A stretch of 64,000 nucleotides of DNA from contig OX637353.1 of NCBI GenBank assembly GCA_951799405.1, forward strand, positions 7,130,001-7,194,000, written 5' to 3'. This document shows, piece by piece, positions 11,758 to 22,878 of the stretch (the first letter of the stretch is position 1; every line of letters starts with the position of its first letter). The stretch is from Agapetus fuscipes. Taxonomy: Eukaryota; Arthropoda; Insecta; Trichoptera; Glossosomatidae. The position numbers and the translations under genes are program-made. The notes under the pieces were generated by a model, which was given only the letters and a program-made list of their open reading frames with translations, was not told where the DNA came from and did not search any database.

Positions 11758-12429
11758 ATGCTATCTATCTATTATTTCTTCACGTATCACTACCTTCATG
11801 ATAAAACTGAATGTGTGCTGATTAACTGATTTGAAAATTCGTGGTTTTACTTCTCATAGTGGGTAAACTAATTACGAGTATAAGGAAATGCTCATGAAAA
11901 ACTTCTAAACTACAGAATTTTCACACTTTTGTAATATTTTCTCTCGTATAAAACAGGAAAAAAGTGCATTTATCTAAAAAAAACCCTTGTTAGCTTGAAA
12001 AGTCACTTATTCAGCTCTACCTTTCAGGTAGCTATCGATATATACCTTAGCATATTTTTTTAGTGAATAATATAATTCCATGTCAGTACCTACTACCTAC
12101 ATTATTTTTCATCATTATAAGTGGTCTTATTATAAGAAATAATCCAAAAGCGATAAGGAAAAGACCCAGCCACACTTCCAGTTCTGGTGATATTGGCGTA
12201 TGGACGGCATGGGAGCCGCTTAAATGCAAATCCAGTGGAATTACCCGAGCTGGGCTGTGCTATTACGCAGCATTATTCAAATTATATTAGGAATTTCTGG
12301 TCTAGAACAATGTACGGAGTTTCACATGCCTACGTGATAAAAAAACAAGTATATACCTACCTACATAAGACGTTTTTACGTAGGCAAGAGGAATATGGGT
12401 ATATATTCATGTGGGTAACTTTAAATGAA
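11758..12429. other. No gene seen
   Basis: AT-rich. Part of it (11820-12060) resembles 41340-41600 in ordered words such as GATTTGAAAATTCGTGG, TAAGGAAATGCTCAT and TGCATTTATCTAAAAAA. These are therefore two copies of an unnamed dispersed sequence. Each sits next to other repeats. Confidence 0.45.
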
Positions 12430-12745
12430 GTAAGTACAGTCCGGTTGATAGCTCAGATGGTTTTAATACTTGCGTGTCATGCCAGAGGTCTAGGTTACAA
12501 TCCCCAGCGAGGATATAAGAAACAATATCCCATTACCGTGTTTTTTTCCAGCCGAAACACCAGGAAGATTTACTGAACCTTCATATGGTTTGAGAACCAG
12601 CCTCATTTAAGTGAACTAGTTGGCGTAAGGCTGGTCGGCCGCTTTAACTGTGAAAATACAAAAGTACCATACACTACATGCAAGGCTTTCAGTGACAAAG
12701 CGGTAAGACGCTATACTATATGAGCAACTTAATTGCGTACCGGTC
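12430..12745 (+). mobile_element. SINE family A copy
   Basis: The head GTCCGGTTGATAGCTCAGATGG and the degenerate B box GGTTACAATCCC are followed by GGAAGATTTACTGAACCTTC, GAGAACCAGC and TAAGTGAACTAGTTGGCG, ending near GCAACTTAATTGCG. Confidence 0.8.
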
Positions 12746-14152
12746 TAGCTTAAAGTATAGGTATTTAATCGTAAAAGAGAAATCTTTTTTCGGCCAGGTA
12801 GTAAGGTTTAAAGATAGTAGAAGCCTACACAATACTTTCATTCGGGGGACTCCAAACATAAGAAAACCTACGGACCATACTGATTACTATAATAAGGTTC
12901 AAGAGCCAAAATTAGGTTGCAGTTTCGTCAACAGGAGAAATCAAGGATGGAAAAAAGCTTCCTACAACAACAACAAAACGATCGTTTTTTTAATGTAACT
13001 TCAAGCTACATCAGCGGAAATGATTTGAAGTAGCGTTTATCAAGCATCGGAGAGAAGAAGGCTATGAAGAAGTAAGAAATAAATATAAAGAATAAGAATA
13101 GGTAGCCACTTTCAATTTAATGTATTCTTAACCAACCGCATTGTTGAAAAATCGGGAATAGGGCACTTTTTTATTTCATCGGCACCGAACGTCACAAGAA
13201 TCATTCCGAGAATAATTTGCACGTTTTTGATTGAAATTGGTTGAGCGGTTAAGGAATCCATAGGGAGCATAACTACATACATAAACCTAAACACATATCC
13301 TATTGTATAATATAAGATATAGCTACATTACATTCACTTTACAGTTGGTTGGTATTCATGAGAATTAGAAATCAACTAAAAAACTATTAATTGCGTGTTT
13401 CTCTGAACGGACAATGGGTGCTTAGTTAGAGAAGGCAATAAGAAAAGTTTTCCTCGGTGCATATGTAATATAAACGTCTGTACACACATATGGCTGGGTG
13501 AACCGCCTGTATTGTTTCATGCGGTATATAAATGTATGGAGGGGTGTAGTTGTGTTGGTGCATGAATAAATTAAGGTGCAGTCATTCGCCGTACGAGGCT
13601 TAAACAATAAAAATCAGAAATTCTGGTAAGGTGGTTAGAAAATGGTGAAAAAAGTTTATCTTGTTACATTTAATTCGTATATAATCGTCATGTGAACCAA
13701 CAATTTATAAAAAAAAAACCATTATAGAAGTATGTGGAATAATCTCGAACACGCAAGAATCGTCTCTGTCGCACATATATAGGTATATACGAGCAATGAT
13801 TCTGCGGGGAGCCAAGCCACTTAGAGCATTGTGCCGCGAAGTCCTTATAAGTTAGAGTGAGAAGAGTGGACAGAACTGTGTACCTACCCAATATTTTGCT
13901 TAAAATATTTTTTGTTAAATATAAAAATCGCAGTTTAATTAAAAGTACAACAATAAAATCATAATAAGGTGTAGTTCGAATACCATTTTTTATCATTACT
14001 TTCAGAATTAAGGTTTATTTAAAATCTTCAGGAGGAATCAATCAGGAGTACTGGGCAGCGCTTGTAGCATGAGAAACAGCAGTGGGAGAAACATGTTTTA
14101 ACATTCTGCCTGGCTCACTACCCAGCTCACTTTCCGTTCAAGCAGGGCTGAG
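12746..14152. other. No gene seen
   Basis: Only short frames without motifs. The sequence near 13190-13290 (TTGAAATTGGTTGAGCGG, then CATACATAAACC) is of the kind often found beside insect microsatellites, but I could not assign it to a family. Confidence 0.45.
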
Positions 14153-14456
14153 CTGGAAGTCTCAACACTACGGTAATTCTTACCTACCGAATATCGGTAA
14201 TATTTGTATGAAGGCCTGTCAATCCAAGATGGCCGCAAGTGAACAGCTGATAAGTCTTAATACAAATATTACCGATATTCGGTAGGTAAGAATTACCGTG
14301 GTAAGTATGGTAATTCTTACCTACCGAGTATAGGCAATATTTGTATGAAGTCTTGTCAATCCAAGATGACTGCAAGTGAACAGCTGATTAGTCTTCATAC
14401 AAGTATTAACGATACCTATTCGGTAGGTAAGAATTTCCGTGGTTATGAGACTTCTT
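14153..14456. mobile_element. Palindromic MITE family E, head-to-tail double unit
   Basis: Two hairpin units are fused. The order is arm CTGGAAGTCTCAACACTACG, loop CCAAGATGGCCGCAAGTG, inverted arm to about 14303, then a second arm (GTAATTCTTACCTACCGAG), loop CCAAGATGACTGCAAGTG and closing arm to about 14456. SINE B begins immediately afterwards. Either replication slippage or insertion of one copy into another would give this structure. Confidence 0.85.
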
Positions 14457-14457
14457 G

Positions 14458-14745
14458 GACCGGTCCGTAGTCCAGTGGCAACACATCGGACTCAAAAATG
14501 GAAGGTTGTGGATTCGAATCCCGGCGGAGCACAAAAAAATACCATTTATATTTCCAAATGTGCAATTCGCTGGGTTCAAAAATTCATAAACCTTTACCAA
14601 AGACCGGTCACTGAAAGGTCCATCCAACCTTACAACAACTGGGTCTTACTTGAGAATTGGCGCTTTCTACAGCGACGACCAAGCTCGCAGAGGGCTCTTG
14701 AGGTGTGATACACACAAAAACAGCGCTCACCAAATAAATCATCCT
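14458..14745 (+). mobile_element. SINE family B, full copy with tail type 1
   Basis: The head GACCGGTCCGTAGTCCAGTGG and B box GGATTCGAATCCCGGCGGAG are followed by TTCGCTGGGTTCAAAAA, CCTTTACCAAAGACCGG, AACTGGGTCTTACTTGAG and the tail GAGGGCTCTTGAGGTGTG...CAAATAAATCATCC. This is the reference copy for tail type 1. The minus-strand copies at 42048 and 57660 share this tail; the copies at 25653 and 38548 carry a different one. Confidence 0.9.
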
Positions 14746-15022
14746 TATATTATTATTCCAGCCCAGAGCTGAGTGTAGGTAAGCCCAACGTTGTTTCTTA
14801 CAGTTTACCCTATAAATGACTTCCCAAGAGTTTGTGCTTCACGCGAGCTTTAGGTATATTATTATACATCATTCTAGTATATAGCGGCATGTATATATAA
14901 TACGGTTAATAAATAATGTAAGCATGTACCGGGGGCCGACACCGACGCCTATTTAAAATTCAAATCGTTATTCCGAAACTCATTGTTGTGCTTTACATAG
15001 GATCCAGTAACTAAGGTAAAAA

Positions 15023-15110
15023 AGATCGGCCGTAGTCCACTGGTTATAGCCAGTTGGTTCAGACTGCAGATGGGAAAGTTTGTGGGTAAATCTTCAGACT
15101 TTTGTATATT
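15023..15110 (+). mobile_element. Degraded SINE B head
   Basis: GATCGGCCGTAGTCCACTGG matches the family B head, and GTTTGTGGGTAAATCTTC stands where the B box should be. The B box itself is destroyed. Confidence 0.4.
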
Positions 15111-18014
15111 TTTTTTCAATTTTTTTATGATTGGTCATACAAGTGTAATCATCAAATCAATAGTTGAATTTAAAAAGAGTGCATTCAATTTAAATCAATG
15201 CACAGTTCGGATCCATATGCCACGGCAAATAACCTAAATATGACCCTTAGTCCTTGATTTTTTTTTTAACATGTCCAGAATTGTTTTTAATTATAAGAGC
15301 GCATCGTGCGTGTGGTAAGTAAGATGTTGCTTTTTGTGCAAACAATTGATTTTTCTGAACTCCTCTAATATGATTTCCTCTTATTTTCAGTTTTGCCACT
15401 ATGTCAAGTACATAGTACTTACATAATTAATTCCGCTCGCCAGCAATGAAGACTCAGGGCTTTCCCTACCATAATCCTTCAGGACGCTCTGTTGTGCTTC
15501 CCTTGATGGTCTCTTTAAGCTCAAGAATAGCCATAGAAAAATATTATAAAAGATTCACTTTTGCTGATGCGAAACAAAAAAAAATTATACGTCAATATTT
15601 CTTTGGTTTCATGAAAATGCCTTGAGAAATGCAAAACGTATATTTATTTGCTCCCATATTTTTTTCATGCCAATATTTTTAACTACCTACTGTAAAAAAA
15701 ATATGCCTGAGCCTATGCTTGCATTGTTCATTTGAAGCAGATAAGGGCATTCGTTTTTTTATTTACCTCAGAAACTAAGATTATGTAAAGATCAAATATA
15801 ATATTTTAAAGATAGCAATATAAAGGTTCAACAGATAAAAATACAAAATACATCTATCTCGCTTTTATTCAATGTAAAGTATCATAGTTTAGGGCGTGTG
15901 AAGAGGATGCAGTCTTGAAAACTTTACGTTTAAGCTGAAGCAATTCGTGTTCCAAAAAAAGTATTGAAACTCAAACAGCGCTTTTATTGAGTTAGTTAGT
16001 TGAAATACATTTTTGTCCAAACGCCATGGTAAAGTTCAGACGTGCAGTTGTATGGTTTGGGTGCTGGTTATTGCATTGCATGATGCATTCACATAAAAGC
16101 AACTGTGTCCGTCTACACAGAAAGGAAGCAGGAAATCGTAAAGCCACTGTGGGCAAACTTTGCCACGGGATATCTACGAACTGAGCACTGTAAAACATGC
16201 ATAAAATAAGAACTGAAATACTATACTGAAAACTGAAACAATCACGAATCCAAGGAGGTTCAATATCAAAGAAAACTGTAAAACGTTGGTCCTTTATTTT
16301 TTGTTGTTGTTGAAAACCACCTCATAATTTTTTAAAACAAATTTGTTAAGAGGGATAAAGTATCAGATTTTACTTGTAGGTACACCTAGATTTGTCTGTT
16401 TAAAAGCGCTTTAAGTTTTTTTCATAAATGGTATGGAAACACAGAAAATGACATTGACTTTGTAATCATGCATTTATGTCTCATTTAGATAATAAATTCC
16501 TGTGGGTACTGCCGCCTTTGGTTAAATTAAACTCAAATATTAGTTCAACTGAAAAATGCTAGTCAAATCTTTGGCATTCGAATATGAGTCCAAAAAAGCC
16601 AGTTTTTTGGAAGTGAATAAAAATAAAAATGGCAATTTTTCAATTCAAATGTCTGGCCCTTTCATATTGTGTCAAATGTAAAAGTATAAAAATGAAAACC
16701 TAAGTAAATGTTCAATGGAGTCCATAGCGGCCCGTCTACAAAGGACTTCTCTGCATACAGTACGAACTCAAAGTATAAAGTATAACGCTACAGCTTAACT
16801 TTATCGTTTAATCAATAATGTATTAAAACTTTAACGCTCATTAGTGACGTGTTTTGAGTACCATACATTTTTTGACGCACGTTATGTTTTAGTTTATACG
16901 TATGTATGTTGTATACTGGGGTATAGAAGCTCGAGCCGCCGAAACATTGCTCCGGCCACCCAAGATGTCAGACAATGGCTAGAAAAAGGCATTTGCATAT
17001 GAACGGTTGGTGGCACTTCACATTCTAATGAGGCCGAATAATGGCTAAGTGGCTGCTGGTGTGAACATACCTACGTGTTAACCTGACTGAGAAACTATTT
17101 GTGAAAAGACGCGCTCGAGTGCTAAGTTTCCCTGTTAGGGTTGGAGGAAAAATAGGGTTCAAACCTTAGAACCTTTTTTCAATTTATACCTAACCAATTT
17201 TTCAGTACCAGAATAATCAGTAATACGCTGATTAAATAGGCAGTTATTTGTCTATTTAACAATCGGACTTGGAATGAGTAGGTATCTATGAATATGTCAG
17301 TAAAACAAACAAAGTAAAAGCGTAGCTACGTTGTTTTACCCCGATACCTACATAAGTAGGAAGGTATGTATTTTTTATTGCTTAGAAAATTAATATTATC
17401 AAGAATCAAAAAAATCGTGAGATAGGTATCTACGAAAGGTATTTCTATATATAAGAAACTTATCTATTTATCTACCTTTAGGTATACCATTTTAAAAGGA
17501 ATTATTAGTGTAAGTACCCTACCTACCTACTTAGGATCTATTGAAATTTAAAGAGTAGTTTGATTGTTTTACAAAATAAATAATTGTACCTACACCTTTT
17601 TCTCTTCATGAAACTTATTGGGACGAATTAGGATATGTTACAAATATTTTCGGAATTACTTCTAATTATTAAAAAACAAAGTTTATAATTTCTTTTATTT
17701 TTTAATTGTTTAAAATGAATTTCCACAGTGTTTCACAAAAAACTTTTCAAAATTCAGGATATGTGGTCGGTCAAATAATGTTTTAAAATTTAAATGCCAA
17801 TTAATTATCAACCCTGAATAAGATCCAATAATTTTCACATAGTTTGGCGGGTGATTTCAATGCTTAGCAATATTAAAAAAAAATTGAAAACAATTCTTGA
17901 TTTTGTCACGAAATACGAACTTATTTTTCTTTTTAAAGTCACCGCTTGCCCAATAAGCCACCGTGTCTACGTAAAGCAATATTATGTAAATTACTTCTGT
18001 TCCATAAAATTCAA
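15111..18014. other. Long AT-rich stretch without a gene
   Basis: No frame with family features. A moderately GC-rich 130-bp patch at about 16920-17060 and the sequence at 16010-16190 are unassigned. Copies of the CCCAAGTATAAA-type dispersed repeat touch 15960-16030 and 16750-16880. Confidence 0.45.
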
Positions 18015-18285
18015 ACTACAACCCACTGTGCGACCGGTATGGAGCCGTCTGATTGGTCGAACGGACCGAGCGGGCGTGCCCTCATTGGCCGGCGGCGGAA
18101 AAGCTCGCCTCTGATTGGCTGCCGCTCACAGGGGGGAGTACGGTAGCACAGTATGCCCGCCGTAAAAGATTGATTATTCAAATTTTTTTCCGGGCGAGGT
18201 TAGTATTTTTTCATCTTGATTTTTGTTTTTATTTTTCACGAGTGCCGCGCCCTTTGTCGGCTCATTTCACGGCACACGTGACATA
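18015..18285. promoter_or_regulatory. GC-rich island with three CCAAT boxes, candidate promoter
   Basis: Inverted CCAAT boxes (ATTGG) lie at 18052-18056, 18084-18088 and 18114-18118. They are all in the same orientation, 32 and 30 bp apart, within the most GC-rich 200 bp of the left third of the window. A CACGTG E-box follows at 18275-18280. Regular NF-Y-type CCAAT arrays of about 30-bp spacing are typical of core promoters. The nearest host gene is the Pax gene starting 9.9 kb to the right, so this may be a distal promoter of that gene, or of an unannotated noncoding transcript. GAG followed by GTTAGT near 18199 could serve as a weak splice donor. The promoter role is inference. Confidence 0.45.
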
Positions 18286-18669
18286 ACTCAAAAATCAAAA
18301 TAATATCTACGCAGCTATATCTATAGATATCTTATTTTGGAATATGGTGGGGTAAGTATTGCCTTACCACGAATGGTGCCTACATATAGGTACCTACTTA
18401 CAAATATTCGGTATTATTCAAAAACAACAAATCAATGGCTCAACCGCCACCTTGTGAATTTTCCATACAAAAACGGTGATCCATGGATCAGCTATGGATT
18501 ATATGTGTTGGCAATTATCCTGATCGTTTTTTACTGCTTAAATTTCAAATGAAAAAAATATCAGTTGATGGATTAATGATGATTATTTTCAGGATAGGTA
18601 CATTTTTCACGCAAATGTTTATTGGCAATTTCACAGGGATAATAAATGTAAATAAAAAAGTCAGTAAAA

Positions 18670-18844
18670 GCCCGTTCCCACTTGTCGGGTGTCGGATCCG
18701 TATATTACTAATCGGAGGTTCCAGTGGCAGAACATTTCGGACAAAATCGGTTTCCGATAAGTGTGAATAGCTTCATACATAATGTTCTGCCACTGGAACC
18801 TCCGATTGATATACGGATCCGACACCCGACAAGTGGGAACGAGC
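18670..18844. mobile_element. MITE with about 60-bp near-perfect inverted ends
   Basis: The left end CGTTCCCACTTGTCGGGTGT continues with CGGATCCGTATAT...CCAGTGGCAGAACAT. It is mirrored almost exactly by the right end finishing CCGACAAGTGGGAACG. The loop is about 45 bp. It encodes no protein. Possible flanking duplications are short and ambiguous (AGC), so the superfamily is left open. Confidence 0.85.
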
Positions 18845-18956
18845 TCTAAGCTTTTGAGAACATATTCAGATAAATTGTATTTTCATCACGCAGTCAAACT
18901 GAAACTGAAGATTCTCTTTAGTACGTACTCGTAGATAAATAGTACCTACCTACCTT

Positions 18957-19904
18957 CTTCTTCTTCTTCCTTAGCCATCTCTCCACTGCTGGATATAGGC
19001 CTCTTCCATGTTTCTCCACTCCTTTCTATCCTGTGCCCTCTGAATCCATTTCCGCCCCGCGACTCGAACAATGTCATCTGACCATCTTTTTTGTGGTCTG
19101 CCGACGCTTCTTTTATCTTCCCATGGTCGCCACTTGAGGATTTTCGTTGCCCATCGGTTGTCATCTCGTCTTGCCATATGGCCTGCCCATTGCCATTTTA
19201 GTTTTGCAATACGATCCATGATGTCTGTGACTTTTGTTAGGTGTCTTGTCTTCGTTTGTCTTCGTTTCTTTTTCTATCTTTAAGACTTATTCCCAACATC
19301 CGTCTTTCCATGGATCGTTGTGAGCACTTTAATTTATGGACGCTCACTGCGGTTAGCGAGATGGTTTCTAGGCCATATGTTGTCACAGGGAGGATGCAAG
19401 TCTCGTAGATCTTTCTCTTTAGGTTCATTGGGATGTCTTTATTTTCGAGTATGTGCTTTAATTTTCCAAAAGCTGCCCAGCCCAATCCTATTCGTCTGGG
19501 TATCTCTGCAGTTTGGTTTTCCTTTCCCATTTTGATCTTGTGTCCAAGGTAGATATATTCATTTACAGCCTCTATGTGTTTGTTGTTGATGTTTAGGCTT
19601 TCGTTTGTTGGGCTCATAATTTTTGTTTTACTGATGTTCATTTCAAGACCAATTTTCAGAGAGGTTTCATGCAGTTCTTTGATCATACTCTTCAGCTCTT
19701 CGATGTCTTTGCTTATAAGCACTACGTCGTCGGCAAAACGGAGGTGGTTCAGGTAAACTCCATCAATTTTGATCCCTTTGTTGTCCCAATTCATCATTTT
19801 AAAAATATTCTCCAGGGCCAGCGTAAACAATTTAGGAGATATAGTGTCCCCTTGTCGAACTCCTCGCTTAATGTTTATTTTATCAGTTCTTGTTTCGTCG
19901 TCTA
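18957..19904 (-). pseudogene. RTE-type LINE, 5'-truncated reverse transcriptase
   Basis: The minus strand encodes the C-terminal half of a non-LTR reverse transcriptase. RGVRQGDTISPKLF sits at about 19885-19840, then the catalytic motif FADDVVLIS, then PRRIGLGWAAFGKL and YETCILPVTTYGLET. After a frame shift near 19230 comes the tail KLKWQWAGHMARRDDNRW...VGRPQKRWSDDIV. This ordered C-terminal tail is characteristic of RTE-clade elements. The endonuclease and N-terminal RT are absent, and homology begins abruptly at about 19904, as expected of 5' truncation during target-primed reverse transcription. The 3' end is a short (GAA)n tail. The intact DD pair is seen, but truncation and frameshift make it nonfunctional. 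Confidence 0.9.
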
Positions 19905-20084
19905 CCTACCTACCTACCTGCCTACCTATTTACAGCCAAATAGATTAAAACGTACAACGTTTTTATGTATCTATCTAATGGAATATAAAAAAATAATCAA
20001 GCAACCATCCAACATAAGACACGCCCAACAACCTGAACATTTTAAAAGTACCTACCTACCTGGGTACCTACCTTGCTCTCCATT

Positions 20085-20293
20085 ACTTACGGCTGACCAC
20101 CCATACTGTAAAAAATGGTTCACTTTGCCAATGTCATCCCTGCTTCAGGTTACCCTGTTACGGCAAGAGTTGCAGGGCTTATATTCATTTGAGATTGGGT
20201 TTTTATATTGTAGGTCCACATGCGGCATGTGTAAATAAAATGAATTTTAAATGATATATATCTTTGCAGCTTAGATTAGATTAGATTAGATCG
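20085..20293 (+). mobile_element. Interspersed family C copy with (TTAGA)n end
   Basis: ATGGTTCACTTTGCCAATGT, a short internal insertion (TTACCCTGTTACGG), TTGAGATTGGGTTTTTATAT and TCTTTGCAGCTTAGATTAG. It ends in three TTAGA-type units. Confidence 0.85.
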
Positions 20294-21438
20294 TGAAAAA
20301 TGAAAAAAAAAAAAAAAATTGATGCTATTTTGGACCAATTTTTTTTATAAAAAACAATGACTTTTTTGTCAACAAATGAAAGGAAGGTAGGTACCTACTA
20401 GGTACCTACCTACTAAGTTGACTACTTGAACAGTATCTACGTGATCCTAGAAGTCCTGTTGGTAGATACTGTTTGTTACAGCCATATGAATAAATAATAC
20501 TTATCTAATTAGCCTATTGCACCTAGGTAAGTAGGTAGTTAGGTACTTATGTATAGTCAAGTATCATAATTCATAACACGTTACTTAGTTGCACTGAAGA
20601 CACCCAAGGTGTGAAAATATAACCGAGTATCGATTCACGTATCGGATTTCTAATGTGGCTACTCCATTATAGCCACAAGGTACTAACAGCTCCCATTAGA
20701 CTAAATAAAGTAATGATAATATGAAATCACACTCTAGGCGCGACCAGCTCCCATGCAAAACAAACGCCGGGAGCCAACCAAAAGAAAAACTAAAAACTCT
20801 TATAAAACCTACACACAAAATACAGCTGACTCTTTTTTGCAACGTGAAAATTAACGTGATAAAAAGAGATGGTTGTGTTTACGGTTTATAGTTTGTGGAG
20901 AAGTAAAGCATAATAGAACTATTTGCAATTGAAAACACTGCAACAATAGTTCTTAATTCGTGATGTAATAAGGGTTATAATAGCGTTTATTTCGGAATAG
21001 TTTTAGTTCTCCTTGTAATCACTTCTGCTCACTACCGGAACGAGTAGCTGGTAGAGCACCTGTCCTTGTCATAAGCGTGATGCTTACCTGAGTGTGAACG
21101 AGAGCGCTCATAAGAAGCTTTAAATGCAGAATGCAGCCATCTCGCTTTGGTTGGGTATTTTTCTTTCAGATAGAGTGAGAAAACTGTTGGTCTGAATGTG
21201 GCGTTGGATTTATAAATCGAATTACAGCCTTCTGTTCGCTTCGGTGATAGTGTGGGTGGGAGGAGAGCAGCGATCATGTTACCTGTGTAACCCTTAAGTA
21301 ACAAACATTTAAAATATTTAAAAATATATATCTTTCTTAAAATGTATTGCTTTGTGTATATCCAGTCGTTCCGGTTTTTGATTAAGAGAAATTTGATTCA
21401 GCAGAGACAAATAAATCGTTTATACTTATTTATATTTT
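20294..21438. other. No gene confirmed
   Basis: (TACC)n-rich then AT-rich sequence. A minus-strand frame at 21032-21304 lies in somewhat GC-richer DNA and encodes 90 residues, rich in K, R and S, but it shows no motif and starts with a non-ATG codon. It is not called as a gene. Confidence 0.4.
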
Positions 21439-21442
21439 TTAA

Positions 21443-22354
21443 TGATAGAAAGTCCAGCGTCCTACTCGCGGGACTTTACGTCCTACCGGTAGGACGCACG
21501 TTTTCTGTTTATTTGAGGACTTCTAGGCCTAGTAGCAGGACGTAATTTTTTTTGATACATAGTGCATCTCATTGGCTCTTAGCGAAATTTTAAATCATGC
21601 CGATACGATCAGTTGGGCCTAAATGGCTGCGAGTATAAGACGAGGGGTGCGCTTTCGCGCTAAAGCGACATTCTTCTATGAACACAATGGCGAAAACACG
21701 TGGGGTCGTGAACATTTTGGGGACGACTACGATAGTACTTATTGTTTCAAAATACATTTTTGTATTTGTAACAAAAATACATATCATTGTTCTGACACAG
21801 TAAGAAAAGTAAAAAACAACTTTGTATGGGTGTTTTGGGACATAGATCGAAAAGTTTCAACCGTTCCTAAAGAAATTTTGTTTGGACATTTCGACAACGC
21901 AGTATTTACTAATACGCAGTTTATTACTAAATCTTGTTTGTGTAGGAATAAATAAAGAGCAAAATAAATATGAGCAGTTCTTTATTATTCACCTTATTTT
22001 ATACACCCATTTTTTTCATTTCTGAAATATACAAAACACCCATACACATATCTCACACTCACTTTTAAGTACTCCAATACAATTCTCAACCTCCAATTAC
22101 ATGTTACTATACTTTTGTTAGAATTATACCAAAACTTATTGTTAGAATTATAAGCATAACTAGAATGTCATCAAAAGGTTGTCTACTTCTACCCGCATTC
22201 GTTACGCACGGCGAGTCGGGCCTGCCGGCAGGACCAGTGAGGAAAGTCCATACAAATTTAACGATAAAATGAGTCCTACTGGCAGGACCCGATACCGCCG
22301 GCACGTCCTTCCGGAAGCACCTTCCGGCAGGACAGACCACTGGACGTTCTATCA
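21443..22354. mobile_element. TTAA-flanked inverted-repeat element with palindrome arrays
   Basis: The ends are inverted repeats: left TGATAGAAAGTCCAG at 21443, right CTGGACGTTCTATCA ending 22354. Each is flanked by TTAA (21439-21442 and 22355-22358), the target duplicated by piggyBac-type transposons. Both subterminal regions carry 14-16-bp palindromes of form GTCCTnCCGGnAGGAC: 21480-21495 on the left; 22220-22235, 22273-22288 and 22305-22333 on the right. The interior has a 110-codon ATG frame at 21623-21955 but no transposase domain, so it is probably non-autonomous. TTAA plus TGA is partly palindromic, so the exact boundary, and hence the superfamily, is inferred. Confidence 0.7.
21623..21955 (+). 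CDS. Small ORF inside the TTAA element, unknown function
   Basis: This is a true ATG-to-TAA frame of 110 residues. The middle is cysteine-rich (CFKIHFCICNKNTYHC, roughly residues 41-56), and the product is mildly basic. An AATAAA word overlaps the stop codon. The start codon lies in AATGGCTGCGAG. I recognise no domain; the cysteine spacing is not a standard zinc-finger pattern. It could be a remnant of the C-terminal cysteine-rich part of a transposase, or chance. It lies between the two palindrome-rich ends of the element. Confidence 0.3.
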   Translation: MAASIRRGVRFRAKATFFYEHNGENTWGREHFGDDYDSTYCFKIHFCICNKNTYHCSDTVRKVKNNFVWVFWDIDRKVSTVPKEILFGHFDNAVFTNTQFITKSCLCRNK

Positions 22355-22404
22355 TTAAATATGACTTTACATACCTCTTGATTTTTTACAGATTATTTTA
22401 AAGG

Positions 22405-22565
22405 AAGTTCCTTGACTAATAGGTTCATACGAAGCTGATCTCCCATGCTGTACAAACGTGGTTCACTTTTTCCGATGCAATCCCGGTTTCAGGAAAAGGT
22501 GCAAGGAGTTGCAAGGTTAAAAGGTTCATGTGAGGTTTGGTTTATTTCGTATTCTACACATTCAG
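22405..22565 (+). mobile_element. Interspersed family C copy, first of a pair
   Basis: ATACGAAGCTGATCTCCCATG, GTGGTTCACTTTTTCCGATG, CCCGGTTTCAGGAAAAGG and TGAGGTTTGGTTTATTTCG in family order. The 3' half is missing where the next copy starts. Confidence 0.7.
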
Positions 22566-22589
22566 AATGTGTAAGCGCGAACCTACTGT

Positions 22590-22812
22590 TCCTCCTTGTA
22601 AAAAATGGTTCACTTTGCCAAAGTCACCCCTGTTTCAGGGAAGGTCAGAAAGAGTTGCAGGTTGCACGGCTTATGTTCATTAAGGAATTTGGCATTTTAT
22701 CTTGTAAGTTCACATTCGGCATGTTTGGGCGAACTATACCTTCTACGTGTGTGCTTGTGGGCAAGCATTTCATATTTATCTTAAATATAATATATCTTTG
22801 CAACTTAGATTA
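22590..22812 (+). mobile_element. Interspersed family C copy, second of a pair
   Basis: AAAAATGGTTCACTTTGCC, CCCTGTTTCAGGGAAGGTCA, CACATTCGGCATG, GTGTGCTTGTGGGCAAGC and ATATCTTTGCAACTTAGATT. Head-to-tail with the preceding partial copy. Confidence 0.8.
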
Positions 22813-22878
22813 TTACAGATAAAAGATAAACCATTTCAATATCTGTAGGTAGATATTATGAGGAAAAAAGCAATTTTA

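Noticed and set aside
14082..14708. Several frames over the palindromic MITE and SINE B
   Set aside because: They translate inverted-repeat arms (the same peptide appears on both strands) and SINE sequence.
19669..20238. 189-codon plus-strand frame
   Set aside because: It begins antisense to the RTE-type reverse transcriptase and continues into (TACC)n and family C. No motif supports it.
20276..20293. Telomere-like repeats (TTAGA)n
   Set aside because: The insect telomere unit is TTAGG. These runs are the 3' ends of family C copies, also at 32222, 40772 and 51163.
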